Of a stretch of 64,000 nt of DNA, positions 9,471-17,949 are shown one piece after another (the first letter of the stretch is position 1; every line of letters begins with the position of its first letter). Source of the stretch: Clostridium manihotivorum. GTDB lineage: Bacteria > Bacillota > Clostridia > Clostridiales > Clostridiaceae. A program made the position numbers and the translations under genes. Below the pieces are notes generated by a model that saw only the letters and a program-made list of their open reading frames with translations, was not told where the DNA came from and searched no databases. Where the stretch lies: positions 3,985,776 to 4,049,775 of the forward strand of contig NZ_CP025746.1 in the NCBI RefSeq assembly GCF_004015185.1. The letters run 5' to 3'.

Positions 9471-9514
9471 TAACATAATAATTTCTATTGATTTCTTAGG
9501 AGGTGTGATATATT

Positions 9515-9889
9515 TTGAACTTTAAAGAAAGATCACCTATTTATATTCAAATTATTGAAAAAATAAAGGCTGATATAGTATCTGGAAAGATAAAAGGTGG
9601 TGAAAAACTTCCTTCTGTTAGAGATTTTTCCGAGAGTTTTCAGGTGAACCCCAATACAGTTCAAAGAGTTTTTCAAGAGCTTGAAAAAGAAAATATAGCC
9701 TATTCTCAGCGTGGTATTGGTACCTTTATTGTTGACGGTGCTGATCTGGTTAATAAACTAAAAAATGCACAAGCTCAAAAATATACCAAAAGATTCATAA
9801 ACGAAATGTCTTCTCTTGGTATGAATAAAGATGAAATAAACAAATATCTATTAAAAATCTTGGAGGCAAATAGCAATGAATATTCTTGA
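9515..9889 (+). CDS. GntR-family regulator, YtrA subfamily
   Basis: This 124-residue protein starts at TTG 9515 behind TTAGGAGGTGTGATATAT; no ATG fits the strong ribosome site. Residues 5-70 are a GntR winged helix (SPIYIQIIEKIKADIVSGKI, GGEKLPSVRDFSESFQVNPN, TVQRVFQELEKENI) and the remainder is a short helical tail. This short form is the YtrA subfamily, which characteristically controls a following ABC transporter in response to cell-envelope antibiotics. It overlaps the ATPase gene by 14 nt. The upstream dyad at 9449-9470 is its likely target. Confidence 0.9.
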   Translation: MNFKERSPIYIQIIEKIKADIVSGKIKGGEKLPSVRDFSESFQVNPNTVQRVFQELEKENIAYSQRGIGTFIVDGADLVNKLKNAQAQKYTKRFINEMSSLGMNKDEINKYLLKILEANSNEYS

Positions 9890-10571
9890 AGCTAATTCTG
9901 TAAGTAAAAATTATCTTTCCAAAAGAGCACTAGTGGATGTAAATCTTACACTTGAAAAGGGAAAAATCCTTGGTCTTCTTGGACCAAATGGTAGTGGCAA
10001 AACAACCTTTCTAAAATTGCTTGCAGGACTTATACATCCTTCTAAAGGCAGTATAGAAATTTGCGGAACTGAAGTTGGTTATCTTACAAAGGAAATGGTT
10101 TCTTACTTACCAGACAGCGATTTCTTATATCCTTGGATGAAAATTTCTAAAGTAAAAAATATATATGCTACATTTTTTAAGGACTTCAATATGGCAAAAT
10201 TTGATGAACTCCTTACTTTTATGAAGCTTGATCCTAATTCTACGGTGAAGTCACTTTCGAAAGGTATGAAAGAAAAACTGGCTTTAACTTTAACCTTATC
10301 AAGAGAAGCTAAACTTATAGTACTAGATGAACCTCTAAACGGTGTGGATCCCGTAGCTAGAGAAGAGATACTAACAGCTATTATGAAGGGGTTTAACTAT
10401 GAAAGCTCAATGATAATAACAAGCCACTTAATTAACGAAGTGGAGAGTCTTTTGGATGAAGTATGCTTCTTAAAGCAAGGTAAAATAGTACTAAGATCTG
10501 GAGCTGATCAGCTTAGAGAAGAGAAAAATATGAGTCTTGATGAAATCTATAGGGAGGTATTCTCATGTTAA
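9876..10571 (+). CDS. ABC transporter ATP-binding protein (YtrB-like)
   Basis: This 231-residue ATPase carries Walker A GPNGSGKTT (about residues 36-44), a signature LSKGMKEKL, Walker B LIVLDEPLNGVDP and the switch histidine in TSHLINEVE. It energises the exporter with the membrane protein encoded immediately downstream (7-nt overlap), and both follow the YtrA-type regulator. Substrate unknown; by analogy with ytr operons, envelope-stress or antimicrobial-related. Confidence 0.92.
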   Translation: MNILEANSVSKNYLSKRALVDVNLTLEKGKILGLLGPNGSGKTTFLKLLAGLIHPSKGSIEICGTEVGYLTKEMVSYLPDSDFLYPWMKISKVKNIYATFFKDFNMAKFDELLTFMKLDPNSTVKSLSKGMKEKLALTLTLSREAKLIVLDEPLNGVDPVAREEILTAIMKGFNYESSMIITSHLINEVESLLDEVCFLKQGKIVLRSGADQLREEKNMSLDEIYREVFSC

Positions 10572-11395
10572 TAAATTTGATAAAATATGATTATATGAAA
10601 AAATGGAGACATACAAGATTTTTTCTTATAGCGTATATAGTCATAGAAGCTTTACTGTTATTCTATATAAATACACTTCCCTTAGGTAAGATTGCTAGCA
10701 GTGCTTTCTCAGTGTCAAATAGCGGAGATACTTCTTTTTCCCTAGACCCAGGCAACATTAATTATGGCTATGTTATGGCAGCAGGCATATTCTTTCTGGT
10801 GGTTGGAATTTTCTCGCTTTATTCTATTGTTGAGGGAATAATAGTATACAACTGGGATCTCTCAGGCAAGCAATCTCCCCTTGAGTTAATGCTACCTTAC
10901 CCTGGCTGGAAAAAAGTACTTTCCAAGTTAATATCAACAGGTTTTAATATATTAGTCTTCGGTATATTAACTACTATATTTACTTTACTTTTCGTACATC
11001 AACTGGGAGATAAGACAGCAATATTCGATCCTTCAGTTAACCTACTTAAGCTTTTATACGAAAAAAGTCCTTCTCCTTTAGGATCTAGCTTTATTTCATT
11101 ATTGCTAACTCTAATAAACTCTAGTTTGACTTTCCTATATATTTGCTTTTGCATAACCGTTTCAAGAGCTATAAATAATAAGAATAAAGCTTCTGTGCTA
11201 ATATCAATACTTATTTTCATAGTTGGTCTTATAGTAAAACACTATTTAAACTTATTTACAGTGATGTTCCCTATTTATCAATTTGATATATTAGGGAAAA
11301 TAAATACTCTTTCATACCTATTGCTAAATATAGCATCATTAATAGTTGTTTTCTTTTCGGCCTCCTGGCTTATTGATAATAAAATAGAAAGTTAA
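10565..11395 (+). CDS. ABC transporter membrane subunit
   Basis: A 276-residue polytopic protein with about six hydrophobic segments and a basic N-terminus (KYDYMKKWRHTRFF). The layout is that of an ABC-2-like permease. It overlaps the ATPase gene by 7 nt, making translational coupling likely, and is the last gene of the three-gene unit, ending at the terminator at 11401. The family is assigned from topology and neighbours rather than a signature motif. Confidence 0.82.
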   Translation: MLINLIKYDYMKKWRHTRFFLIAYIVIEALLLFYINTLPLGKIASSAFSVSNSGDTSFSLDPGNINYGYVMAAGIFFLVVGIFSLYSIVEGIIVYNWDLSGKQSPLELMLPYPGWKKVLSKLISTGFNILVFGILTTIFTLLFVHQLGDKTAIFDPSVNLLKLLYEKSPSPLGSSFISLLLTLINSSLTFLYICFCITVSRAINNKNKASVLISILIFIVGLIVKHYLNLFTVMFPIYQFDILGKINTLSYLLLNIASLIVVFFSASWLIDNKIES

Positions 11396-11400
11396 TGAGA

Positions 11401-11433
11401 AAAACGCTAAAGCAACTTCTTTAGCGTTTTTCT
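11401..11433 (+). terminator. Intrinsic terminator of the YtrA-type operon
   Basis: AAAACGCTAAAG (11401-11412) pairs with CTTTAGCGTTTT (11419-11430), followed by Ts. A 12-bp stem with a 6-nt loop, just past the stop codon. A close relative of the stem occurs at 15079-15111. Confidence 0.92.
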
Positions 11434-11518
11434 TGCTTACCTGCCTTTTCTTAATACATATGAATAAATCTAGGCAGGTAATATAATTTTGTTTTTTATT
11501 CTTTCAGTTTAATTATAT

Positions 11519-11612
11519 AGATGTACCACTTCACAGTAAAATTTATATTTTCAAATTCTCCTTTCAAAACCCAGAGGAGTTATAAAAATATATTTCGTAT
11601 TGAAGTTGTACC
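11519..11612. repeat. Family-C hairpin repeat
   Basis: Begins GATGTACCACTTCAC and ends with the imperfect complement GAAGTTGTACCTC; inner arms ATATTTTCAAATTCTCC and AGGAGTTATAAAAATAT. Closely matches the copy at 61465-61567 and more loosely those at 25087, 40391, 42976 and 15315. The rest of the 11434-11749 gap is AT-rich with nothing else recognisable. Confidence 0.7.
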
Positions 11613-11749
11613 TCTTTAATATTTAAGTAGACAAATTTCATTCATCTATGTAAAAATATAGTTATGCTTAAAATATACTTGCGAGTTTTAAGATAAACTT
11701 ATATTTTTGATTAAGTAAAAATACGTACATAAGTAAAGGTGAAAATAAT

Positions 11750-12400
11750 ATGGAAAACAAAGCTACTATAAAAATAGTTAAACCAAAGCTATCAAACAAC
11801 TTAAATACTTTTGATCTTACAGAGGATAATATACTAGATTATGACACAATAACTGAAGCTCATATAAGTGATTGCTACTTAAGTGGATGTGAGGCAGATA
11901 GAATATCCTTTAACGAGGTAGTATTTGAAAACGGGACTATCAATGGAGTCTCCCTTCAAAAAGCTGATTTAATTGATGTTAGATTCGAAAATTGCGATCT
12001 ATGCAATATCGATTTTTCTGAAGCTTCTCTTCTTAGAGTTGAATTTGTTAACTGCAAGATAGTTGGCATTAATTTTAGTGAAGCTGTTCTAAAAGATGTA
12101 CTGTTTACCAATTGTAATGGTCAATACGCCTTATTCAGATTCTCAGAATTAAAACAAGTACTGTTCCATGAATGTCAGATGCGCTTTTCTGACTATCAAG
12201 AAAGTAAATTCACAAAGGTAGAGTTTAGAAACACCGACCTTACTCAAGGACAATTTTTCAATACCAAGTTAAAAGACATGGATTTTAGAAGCTGTGAGAT
12301 AGATGGAATTTCAGCAAGAGTAGAAGACGTTGCTGGAATGATTGTTTCCACTGCTCAAACCATAACTCTTGTAAGTCTAATGGGAATAGTAGTTAGGTAA
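11750..12400 (+). CDS. Pentapeptide-repeat protein
   Basis: This 216-residue protein starts at ATG 11750 behind AAAGGTGAAAATAAT. Residues 35-185 are tandem A(D/N)LxX-type pentapeptides (for example GVSLQKADLIDVRFENCDL, NIDFSEASLLRVEF, DVLFTNC) that would form a right-handed quadrilateral beta-helix. A hydrophobic tail (GMIVSTAQTITLVSLMGIVV) could anchor it to the membrane. Related folds mimic DNA and protect gyrase (Qnr, MfpA), but the helix alone does not establish that role. It is convergent with the PIN-like gene; both end at the hairpin at 12414-12475. Confidence 0.87.
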   Translation: MENKATIKIVKPKLSNNLNTFDLTEDNILDYDTITEAHISDCYLSGCEADRISFNEVVFENGTINGVSLQKADLIDVRFENCDLCNIDFSEASLLRVEFVNCKIVGINFSEAVLKDVLFTNCNGQYALFRFSELKQVLFHECQMRFSDYQESKFTKVEFRNTDLTQGQFFNTKLKDMDFRSCEIDGISARVEDVAGMIVSTAQTITLVSLMGIVVR

Positions 12401-12413
12401 ATTATTAAAATTA

Positions 12414-12475
12414 AGGCATTATCTCAGCTATATGGCATGAAATTAGTTCATTCTATATATGCTAAGATAATGCCT
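12414..12475. terminator. Long hairpin between convergent genes, possible bidirectional terminator
   Basis: AGGCATTATCTCAGC pairs with GCTAAGATAATGCCT across about 30 nt, with one mismatch. It sits between the convergent stop codons at 12400 and 12520. U-tracts are weak, so a processing or attenuation role is also possible. Confidence 0.55.
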
Positions 12476-12519
12476 ATAACTTTTAACTTAATATCAAATT
12501 CTATACTACATAACTATAA

Positions 12520-12984
12520 CTATAACTGTACCTGTACTTCTACATTTTCTACCAGGGTCTTTAGAGTGATAACTCTATCTTCTCCTAATATTGTTGTGGC
12601 TGCGTTGAATAGGTACTTATCATTTGTAGCTAACACAAGATTTTTATCTAAGTAACAAGTGTATAAAAGCGATAAGTCATTATGGGAAAGTTTGTTTTTT
12701 TCATTAACATAGGTATTTCCATTCTTAGAATGCTTTATGTTAAGCGTAGAATAAAACTCTTTAATTGCTTTTCTATCTGTATCTATGATGGAGAATAATA
12801 GTTTACAAAACCTCTCTGATAATACTTGTTGTCCTTTATATATACGTCTTTCCTTTATAACAAGCTCTTCACTTACCTCTCTTGATATCTTTATTCTATT
12901 ATCTTCAATAAGCTTATCAATAACAAAAGGATACTGATTCCAAAGTCCTATTACCACATTTGTATCTAATAAATAATTAATCAT
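12520..12984 (-). CDS. PIN-domain-like protein (possible orphan nuclease)
   Basis: The ATG at 12984 is preferred (AAGGGAGTAATGACT upstream), giving 154 residues. The pattern fits a PIN nuclease: an N-terminal Asp in INYLLDTNVVIGL, acidic residues in REVSEELVI, an Asp in KLSHNDLSLLYTCY and a second Asp in LVLATNDKYL. PIN proteins are Mg-dependent ribonucleases, often toxins. No antitoxin-like gene is visible beside it: upstream is MITE-B (13025-13143), downstream is the convergent pentapeptide gene. It is either a solitary nuclease or a toxin that lost its partner. Confidence 0.65.
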   Translation of the reverse strand: MINYLLDTNVVIGLWNQYPFVIDKLIEDNRIKISREVSEELVIKERRIYKGQQVLSERFCKLLFSIIDTDRKAIKEFYSTLNIKHSKNGNTYVNEKNKLSHNDLSLLYTCYLDKNLVLATNDKYLFNAATTILGEDRVITLKTLVENVEVQVQL

Positions 12985-13024
12985 AGTCATTACTCCCTTA
13001 ATATTGATATGTATTTAAAGATAA

Positions 13025-13143
13025 GGCTCTGTTAAAGTACCATGTTGAAATTCAGTGGTCAACCATCCGATGCTTTTATAAACTTGCACATATAGCATAA
13101 CCTTATTAACCACTTAATTTTGAAAATATTTTTAGACATAACC
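13025..13143. repeat. MITE-B copy 2 (119 bp)
   Basis: Starts GGCTCTGTTAAAGTACC and ends with the complement of GGTTATGTCTAAAA. The flanks are AAAGATAA (13017-13024) and AAAGTTAA (13144-13151), an 8-bp target duplication with one mismatch. The internal region is shorter than in copy 1. Confidence 0.75.
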
Positions 13144-13202
13144 AAAGTTAAAAACAGGTATCAAACTCTAGCTATATATCTTATTATTTATATAATTATA
13201 AT

Positions 13203-14905
13203 GTAACTATTCAGCTATAGCATATAATTTTATTTTTGATAAAATTTTAGATATGACAAATAGGGGTATCAAAGTCCTTAATACCCCTTAAATAATCTTA
13301 TCTAAGCCAAGGTCGGATCAACTGGATTTTCTGTAAATGTAGAGTTTATACACTTAAGTGCATTCATGCCTTGCTTTCGCACCGTGGATACATATCCACG
13401 AATACGAGTAAATGCTTTAGCGCCACTAACACTTCTAAAGGTTCCAGAGATTTTTTGTTTAACCTTAGCCATTCGCAGATCTCGTTCTGCTAGATTATTA
13501 TCAAAAGGTATATCAAAGTCATGCATGAAAGCAAGTATCTGTTCTCTATAAGTACTTAATCTATTTAATAAATTAAGGCTAGCACTTTTCTTTGCTTTCT
13601 TTTTAGCATAAGACTCACTATTGGCAATATAATCTTCTTTGAAACCATCTTCTAAGATTTGAGTATATCTTTTTTCGAAAGCTTCTATTTTATCTAAGGT
13701 TAAAGCATTAGCAATATTCCAATTTAAATCTACTTCTTTCTTTATCTCAATTAGTAGATTTTTCATTGGTTCAGCCCATGATTGTTTTTCTAGATCAGAG
13801 ATACCATTTAGTTCTCTGAGAATATGGGCGTTACACAGAGAGTGATCACAATCTGTGTATTGAAGATATGTTTTCCAGCAGTCATGGACTGCTGTTCCGA
13901 TGAAATTAGGTAAAATACCTATAGAGTCAACAGCTTCTTTTCCACGCTTTTCATGTGCTTCATAATATGTATATCTCTCGTTTGAAGCAACATGTAACCA
14001 TTGACGCTTTTTATCTATAGCCAAACCTGTTTCATCAAAATGTACAGCACCTTGAGAATTAATTAATGATGCTTTTATATTTTTTCTCAATAGGTTTCAA
14101 GTTTTCATGACAAGATTCATTAAAATTAACCATTGATCCTTGACTTAAATTTATATCAAATAAATCTGAAATTAACTCTGCACCACGTTTATACGGAATC
14201 AATTGATACTGAGTTAAATAAACAGATACAGCCTTTATCTTTCTCCATATTGTACTGTATTGGTTATTCCCTCTGGGAATTTACCGGTATTTTTTCTTCT
14301 ACATTTTGGACACTTTTTAATTTCTGCTCTATGTTCAACAACTTTAACTTCTATCTCTGGTATATCAACTACTTGGCGGATAATATTTCTCTCCGATTTT
14401 ACATCCTGTAAAGATGTTCCGCAGATATCACACTTATCTACTGTGTGTATGATTATTTCGTCAGGATTATCATTGAGTTCAAGAGTCTTTCCCTCATGAC
14501 CTTCTTGACCACCGGGATTTTTATCTGTCTTCACTCTTAAACTTTTAGTTTTCTTTTTAAAACCGTCTGATGATGGTGGTTTACTACTGTTATTACTATT
14601 TTTATTAACTTGGCTTTCTAGTGATTTAACACGATTTGAAAGGGCTTTATTATCCTTCGATAGTGTTTCTACTTGAGAATTTAAACTCTTGATTTCATTA
14701 GTAAGTTCTCTAATAACACTCATGACTTGTGTTAATCCTTGATTATAGATTTCAATTATTTTGCCTTCACTCACGGAAGTCACCACCTTATCATTAGTTT
14801 TTTAAGACAGGCTATATAATATCAAAAACTAACAATAATAGAAAGGGGTTTATGAAAATTAATTTTATAGCCTATACTAAATTATTTGAATAGCTGAATA
14901 GTTAC
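13203..14905 (-). mobile_element. IS66-family insertion sequence, 1703 bp, inactive
   Basis: Terminal inverted repeats start GTAACTATTCAGCTAT (13203-13218), matched by the complement ending GTTAC at 14905. The 8-bp flanks ATTATAAT (13195-13202 and 14906-14913) are identical. GTAA ends plus an 8-bp duplication are characteristic of IS66. It carries a single transposase gene (no tnpA/tnpB accessory frames), as in the short single-gene IS66 relatives. The transposase frame is broken twice. Confidence 0.9.
13302..14786 (-). pseudogene. tnpC: IS66-family transposase with two frameshifts
   Basis: The N-terminal part (14786-14235) has a coiled-coil leucine-rich start, the SSKPPSSDG motif and a CDICGTSL...CPKCRRK zinc finger. 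A shift near 14240 moves the homologous sequence to another frame for about 50 codons (readable as KAVSVYLTQYQLIPYKRGA), and a second shift in an A-run near 14082 returns it to the original frame. The C-terminal catalytic part (14090-13302) shows HFDETGLA, VHDCWKTY, CNAHILREL and FDNNLAERDLRMAKVKQKISG. The two indels compensate overall, but stop codons in the middle prevent a full product. Confidence 0.9.
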
Positions 14906-15078
14906 ATTATAATATTGATACTATTATTACAAAATTCCTTTAATTATATATGCATATGCGAAAAATCTGTTAGACGATATAATTTCTCCTTTTTATTCTT
15001 CCTCAAATATATACATTTAAGCCATCTGCACATAGTTACCTACAGCTTTATCTAAAGTACAATTTCCTAAAGAATAAA

Positions 15079-15111
15079 AAAAATCGCTAAAGCGAACTTT
15101 AGCGATTTTTT
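15079..15111. terminator. Bidirectional intrinsic terminator-like hairpin
   Basis: AAATCGCTAAAG (15081-15092) pairs with CTTTAGCGATTT (15097-15108), with A- and T-tracts on both sides. No gene ends directly upstream. The stem resembles the terminator at 11401, so it may be left over from a gene lost when IS66 inserted. The 14906-15314 region otherwise holds no supportable gene. Confidence 0.65.
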
Positions 15112-15314
15112 GCGTATCTGCATTTCCGAATATATATTGGTAAAATACGAAAAGTGAATAAGATTTGTTTTTTACTAACTTTTGTTCTAATGTACTTAAA
15201 TAATATATAGATATACAGTTTAAAGTAAATTATATAAATCAAAAAAACACCCTTAAGGGTTAAATTTATGTCATTTTTCAATCCTGTAAAACTGAAATAT
15301 CTATTCCGCTGAAA

Positions 15315-15408
15315 AGACCTACTACTTCAATCACTAGACTCAAAATAAAGCTTTCGATGAATCTACGAAGCTTTATATTGATATATTTAATTTTGAGGTG
15401 GTATGTCT
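15315..15408. repeat. Family-C hairpin repeat abutting the GNAT stop codon
   Basis: AGACCTACTACTTCA pairs with TGAGGTGGTATGTCT; internal arms CTCAAAATAAAGCTT and the AAGCTTTAT...TTTTGAG side. It ends at the base before the acetyltransferase stop codon, so it could act as its transcript terminator. Confidence 0.65.
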
Positions 15409-15948
15409 TTAAAACTTATAATCATTCCACTGCACTGGAGTGCTTGTACCTTTTTTCCAGTCCTCTTTTATAAATCCATATCCTATGGAATCATATTTTC
15501 TTCCATCACTGCAAACCCATCCATTTCTGTGATGTGCCTCTTTAACAAAGCCGCATTTATGAAATACATTTCTCATTGGATAGTTATCTTGTCTAGTATA
15601 ACCTTCTATACTTGTCTTATCCGGAAAATTATTAAATATATAATCCACCATCCAATTAACAGCAATTGTTCCAATTCCTTTTCCTCTATATTTACTGGAA
15701 AGTCTTATATCAAACACTGGTATATCATCTTCCAGATCATAAATCCTTATAAATCCAGCTCTCGTGGATGAATCAATCATAATCCAAAAAGTCTTACAAT
15801 ATTCACTATTGTAGGTCCCATTCTTATATGCTTCCCTAATTCTCTCTTCCTTTTGATTTGGTGTACCAAAAAACTCCCAAGAGTCTGCTGTTAAAAAACT
15901 TACTAATTCTTCTATTTCATCCTTAAATTCTTCAAATAATAATTTCAT
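15409..15948 (-). CDS. GNAT-family N-acetyltransferase
   Basis: The start is ATG 15948 (MKLLFEEFKDEIEELVSFL), with GGAGGATAGT just upstream, giving 179 residues. A RimJ/RimL-like GNAT fold is suggested by the acetyl-CoA loop SSKYRGKGIGTIAVNWMVDYIF (about residues 88-109) and the late block TRQDNYPMRNVFHKCGFVKEAHHRNGW. It should transfer an acetyl group to an amine; the substrate is unknown. It stands alone, and a family-C repeat abuts its 3' end. Confidence 0.87.
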   Translation of the reverse strand: MKLLFEEFKDEIEELVSFLTADSWEFFGTPNQKEERIREAYKNGTYNSEYCKTFWIMIDSSTRAGFIRIYDLEDDIPVFDIRLSSKYRGKGIGTIAVNWMVDYIFNNFPDKTSIEGYTRQDNYPMRNVFHKCGFVKEAHHRNGWVCSDGRKYDSIGYGFIKEDWKKGTSTPVQWNDYKF

Positions 15949-16265
15949 ACTATCCTCCCATATCAATAATAATTAATAATTCTGCTGTAGCTGCCCCTTT
16001 ATACTTTTCCATCTTCCCCCTCCTAAGTTTGATAAAACTTACAATAAACTATCTGTTAAAAGAAACTTTTCTCGCATTTTTACAAAGGCAAACTTTATTG
16101 TTATCTGGTATATTTATAAACAGTTATTATATGTACATTTTTATAATACAGTTTCTATAACTATTTCACATATCAATATGTAAATAATACCATATATATA
16201 ATATAATTGCATTAAGATTCAACTTATCTTACACTTATCAACGTGAAAATAATGTCAAGACATAG

Positions 16266-16294
16266 TGGTATTATTTGGTATAAAAATAATACCA
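16266..16294. promoter_or_regulatory. Operator-like inverted repeat upstream of a small membrane protein
   Basis: TGGTATTATTT (16266-16276) and AAATAATACCA (16284-16294) are a perfect 11-bp dyad with a 7-nt spacer. A third AATAATACCA half-site lies at 16183-16192. The position about 100 nt before the gene at 16396 suits a regulator site; the regulator is unknown. Confidence 0.5.
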
Positions 16295-16395
16295 TTGGTG
16301 ATATACTCTTTATATAACTAAGGATTAAAAATGACATGGTTAATTAAGCAGTTAAATATTCAGTAATTTAAATATTATAAAAAGGAGCGATATAA

Positions 16396-16826
16396 TTGAA
16401 AAAAGCAATTGGGGCATCTATTTTCTCTATGGTATCGTATTAATAGGCTATGTGGTATTGAGTAACAATGCACTAGTATTGGCAAATAAACAAAAAGAAG
16501 CCACCTTTCAAATCTTACCTTCTATGTTATTGGTAACACTAGTATTTATTGGACTTGGGGTATTACTAGGCATAGAAAGACTGGCAGCTGAACGTAAGAA
16601 GAATGGCATCTGGAAAATTAATTTACCTAAGCTTATATTTCTAGGTATACCCTCACTTTATTTTTCTTTAGGCATATTCTTGTACTATTCTTCAATATCT
16701 TTTGTTAGAGATATCATAGCTTATCCATTAGATTATTTTTTTAATAATAATGTTAACATCCTGTCACTATTCCAAGTAATATTAGGCTATGTTATTATTT
16801 CCAGCTTTACTAAGGTTGATAATTAA
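16396..16826 (+). pseudogene. Small three-to-four-span membrane protein with a frameshifted start
   Basis: AAAGGAGCGATATAA precedes TTG 16396, but that frame stops after 15 codons. One base later a frame stays open to 16826 and reads as one membrane protein: the reconstructed start KKSNWGIYFLYGIVLIGYVV is a convincing first span, followed by spans near LLVTLVFIGLGVLLGI, LIFLGIPSLYFSLGIFLYY and ILSLFQVILGYVIIS. Seven As instead of six at 16399-16404 would join TTG to this frame (about 144 residues). Either an A was lost, the assembly has an error, or expression uses slippage. A shortened product could start at GTG 16452. The family is not recognised. Confidence 0.7.
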
Positions 16827-16842
16827 TAAATTTGTAAATAAT

Positions 16843-16880
16843 AAAACACCTTCTTCCATCATAGGATGAGGTGTTTTATC
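16843..16880. terminator. Intrinsic terminator
   Basis: AAAACACC (16843-16850) pairs with GGTGTTTT (16870-16877), followed by a T-rich tail. It lies between the membrane protein gene and the convergent gene ending at 16949, and could serve both strands. Confidence 0.75.
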
Positions 16881-16948
16881 ATTTTCTATATCTATAGTAT
16901 AAAAATATATCTCACTATAATCAGTTTAAACTACAACCATAAGCTTCT

Positions 16949-17830
16949 TTAATGCCAACTATCAAATATATCTATTGAATATAACTCATCTGTATCTGTA
17001 TAGAACATTACCTCAACTTTTCTTTTTATATCTAGCTGAACAGCCATAACTACCACTGGTCTTAACCCTACATAAATACTGTTTTCTAAATATATATTTT
17101 TAAAGCTATCAATATTGGCATTGAGTATGTTCTTTTCAATTATTAAGTCTTTAGTTAGCTTGATATAATGATTTAATTGGTTTTCGTCTAGGGTTGCAGC
17201 TCTTTTAGACTGTATAGCTCCATATTCTGCCTTGCTTAAACCGTTATAATCAACTCTCACAAACTTATTGCACTGTCCTGTCAGTGCATTTAAAATGCAC
17301 CAGTAAGCTTTTTTATCCTTTTCACTCTCAGTATAAAAACTCCATTCATATCCCGAATTAATTCCCATAAGAGATAATTTTTTTTCTGGTATATCCAAGT
17401 TTACACCAAATATCTTATAGATTTCCTTAGCAAATATATTTTTTGCGTCCTCTTTTTTTATATTTATCTCTGACTTAACCGATTGGTAAAGTGCTTCCTG
17501 CTCATTAAGATCTACAGGCTCCCCTAAGGAATAACCTTCTAAATACTCCTTTGTAGGTTTATCACTTTCTATATTACTATTAACTTCTTGTTGGTTATTC
17601 TTTTGTTTATCATTTAATTCTATTTTTTTTAGATTCCCACTACCATGATTGTCTGATAAATTGCTAGTAATAGGCTTTTCAGAAATCACTTTATTGGATA
17701 CATTGTAGATTTTTCCTTCATCACTTTTGCTAGCTAAAGATATACCCCTCTCAAGCAGCACAGTACAAACGAAAACTAAAACTACTGTACCTGAAACTAT
17801 TATTAATACATTGTTTTTTAGCTTATGCAT
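16949..17830 (-). CDS. Membrane-anchored extracytoplasmic protein of unknown function
   Basis: The start is ATG 17830 (MHKLKNNVLIIV), with GAGGGTG 6 nt upstream. Residues 5-27 are one transmembrane or uncleaved signal segment. A Ser/Asn/Lys-rich linker follows, then a folded domain of about 190 residues. The domain has alternating helix and strand character (NLDIPEKKLSLMGINSGYEW, AYWCILNALTGQCNKFVRVDY) that recalls PepSY-like propeptide domains, without a firm match. It lies 119 nt downstream of the histidine kinase on the same strand, so it is probably an accessory or target of that two-component system. Confidence 0.6.
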   Translation of the reverse strand: MHKLKNNVLIIVSGTVVLVFVCTVLLERGISLASKSDEGKIYNVSNKVISEKPITSNLSDNHGSGNLKKIELNDKQKNNQQEVNSNIESDKPTKEYLEGYSLGEPVDLNEQEALYQSVKSEINIKKEDAKNIFAKEIYKIFGVNLDIPEKKLSLMGINSGYEWSFYTESEKDKKAYWCILNALTGQCNKFVRVDYNGLSKAEYGAIQSKRAATLDENQLNHYIKLTKDLIIEKNILNANIDSFKNIYLENSIYVGLRPVVVMAVQLDIKRKVEVMFYTDTDELYSIDIFDSWH

Positions 17831-17949
17831 ACATAACACCCTCACTTTATATTTATAAATATATGAGATTTGAGCCCAAAGATCTTTTTAACTCTCATTG
17901 GTTCATAATAATTATAAAAATCTACTATTATAAACTTATATTAAAGTTA

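Noticed and set aside
15099-15281. 60-residue frame on the minus strand
   Set aside because: It starts in AT-rich DNA, lacks a ribosome site and ends inside a terminator hairpin; the composition is that of noncoding DNA.
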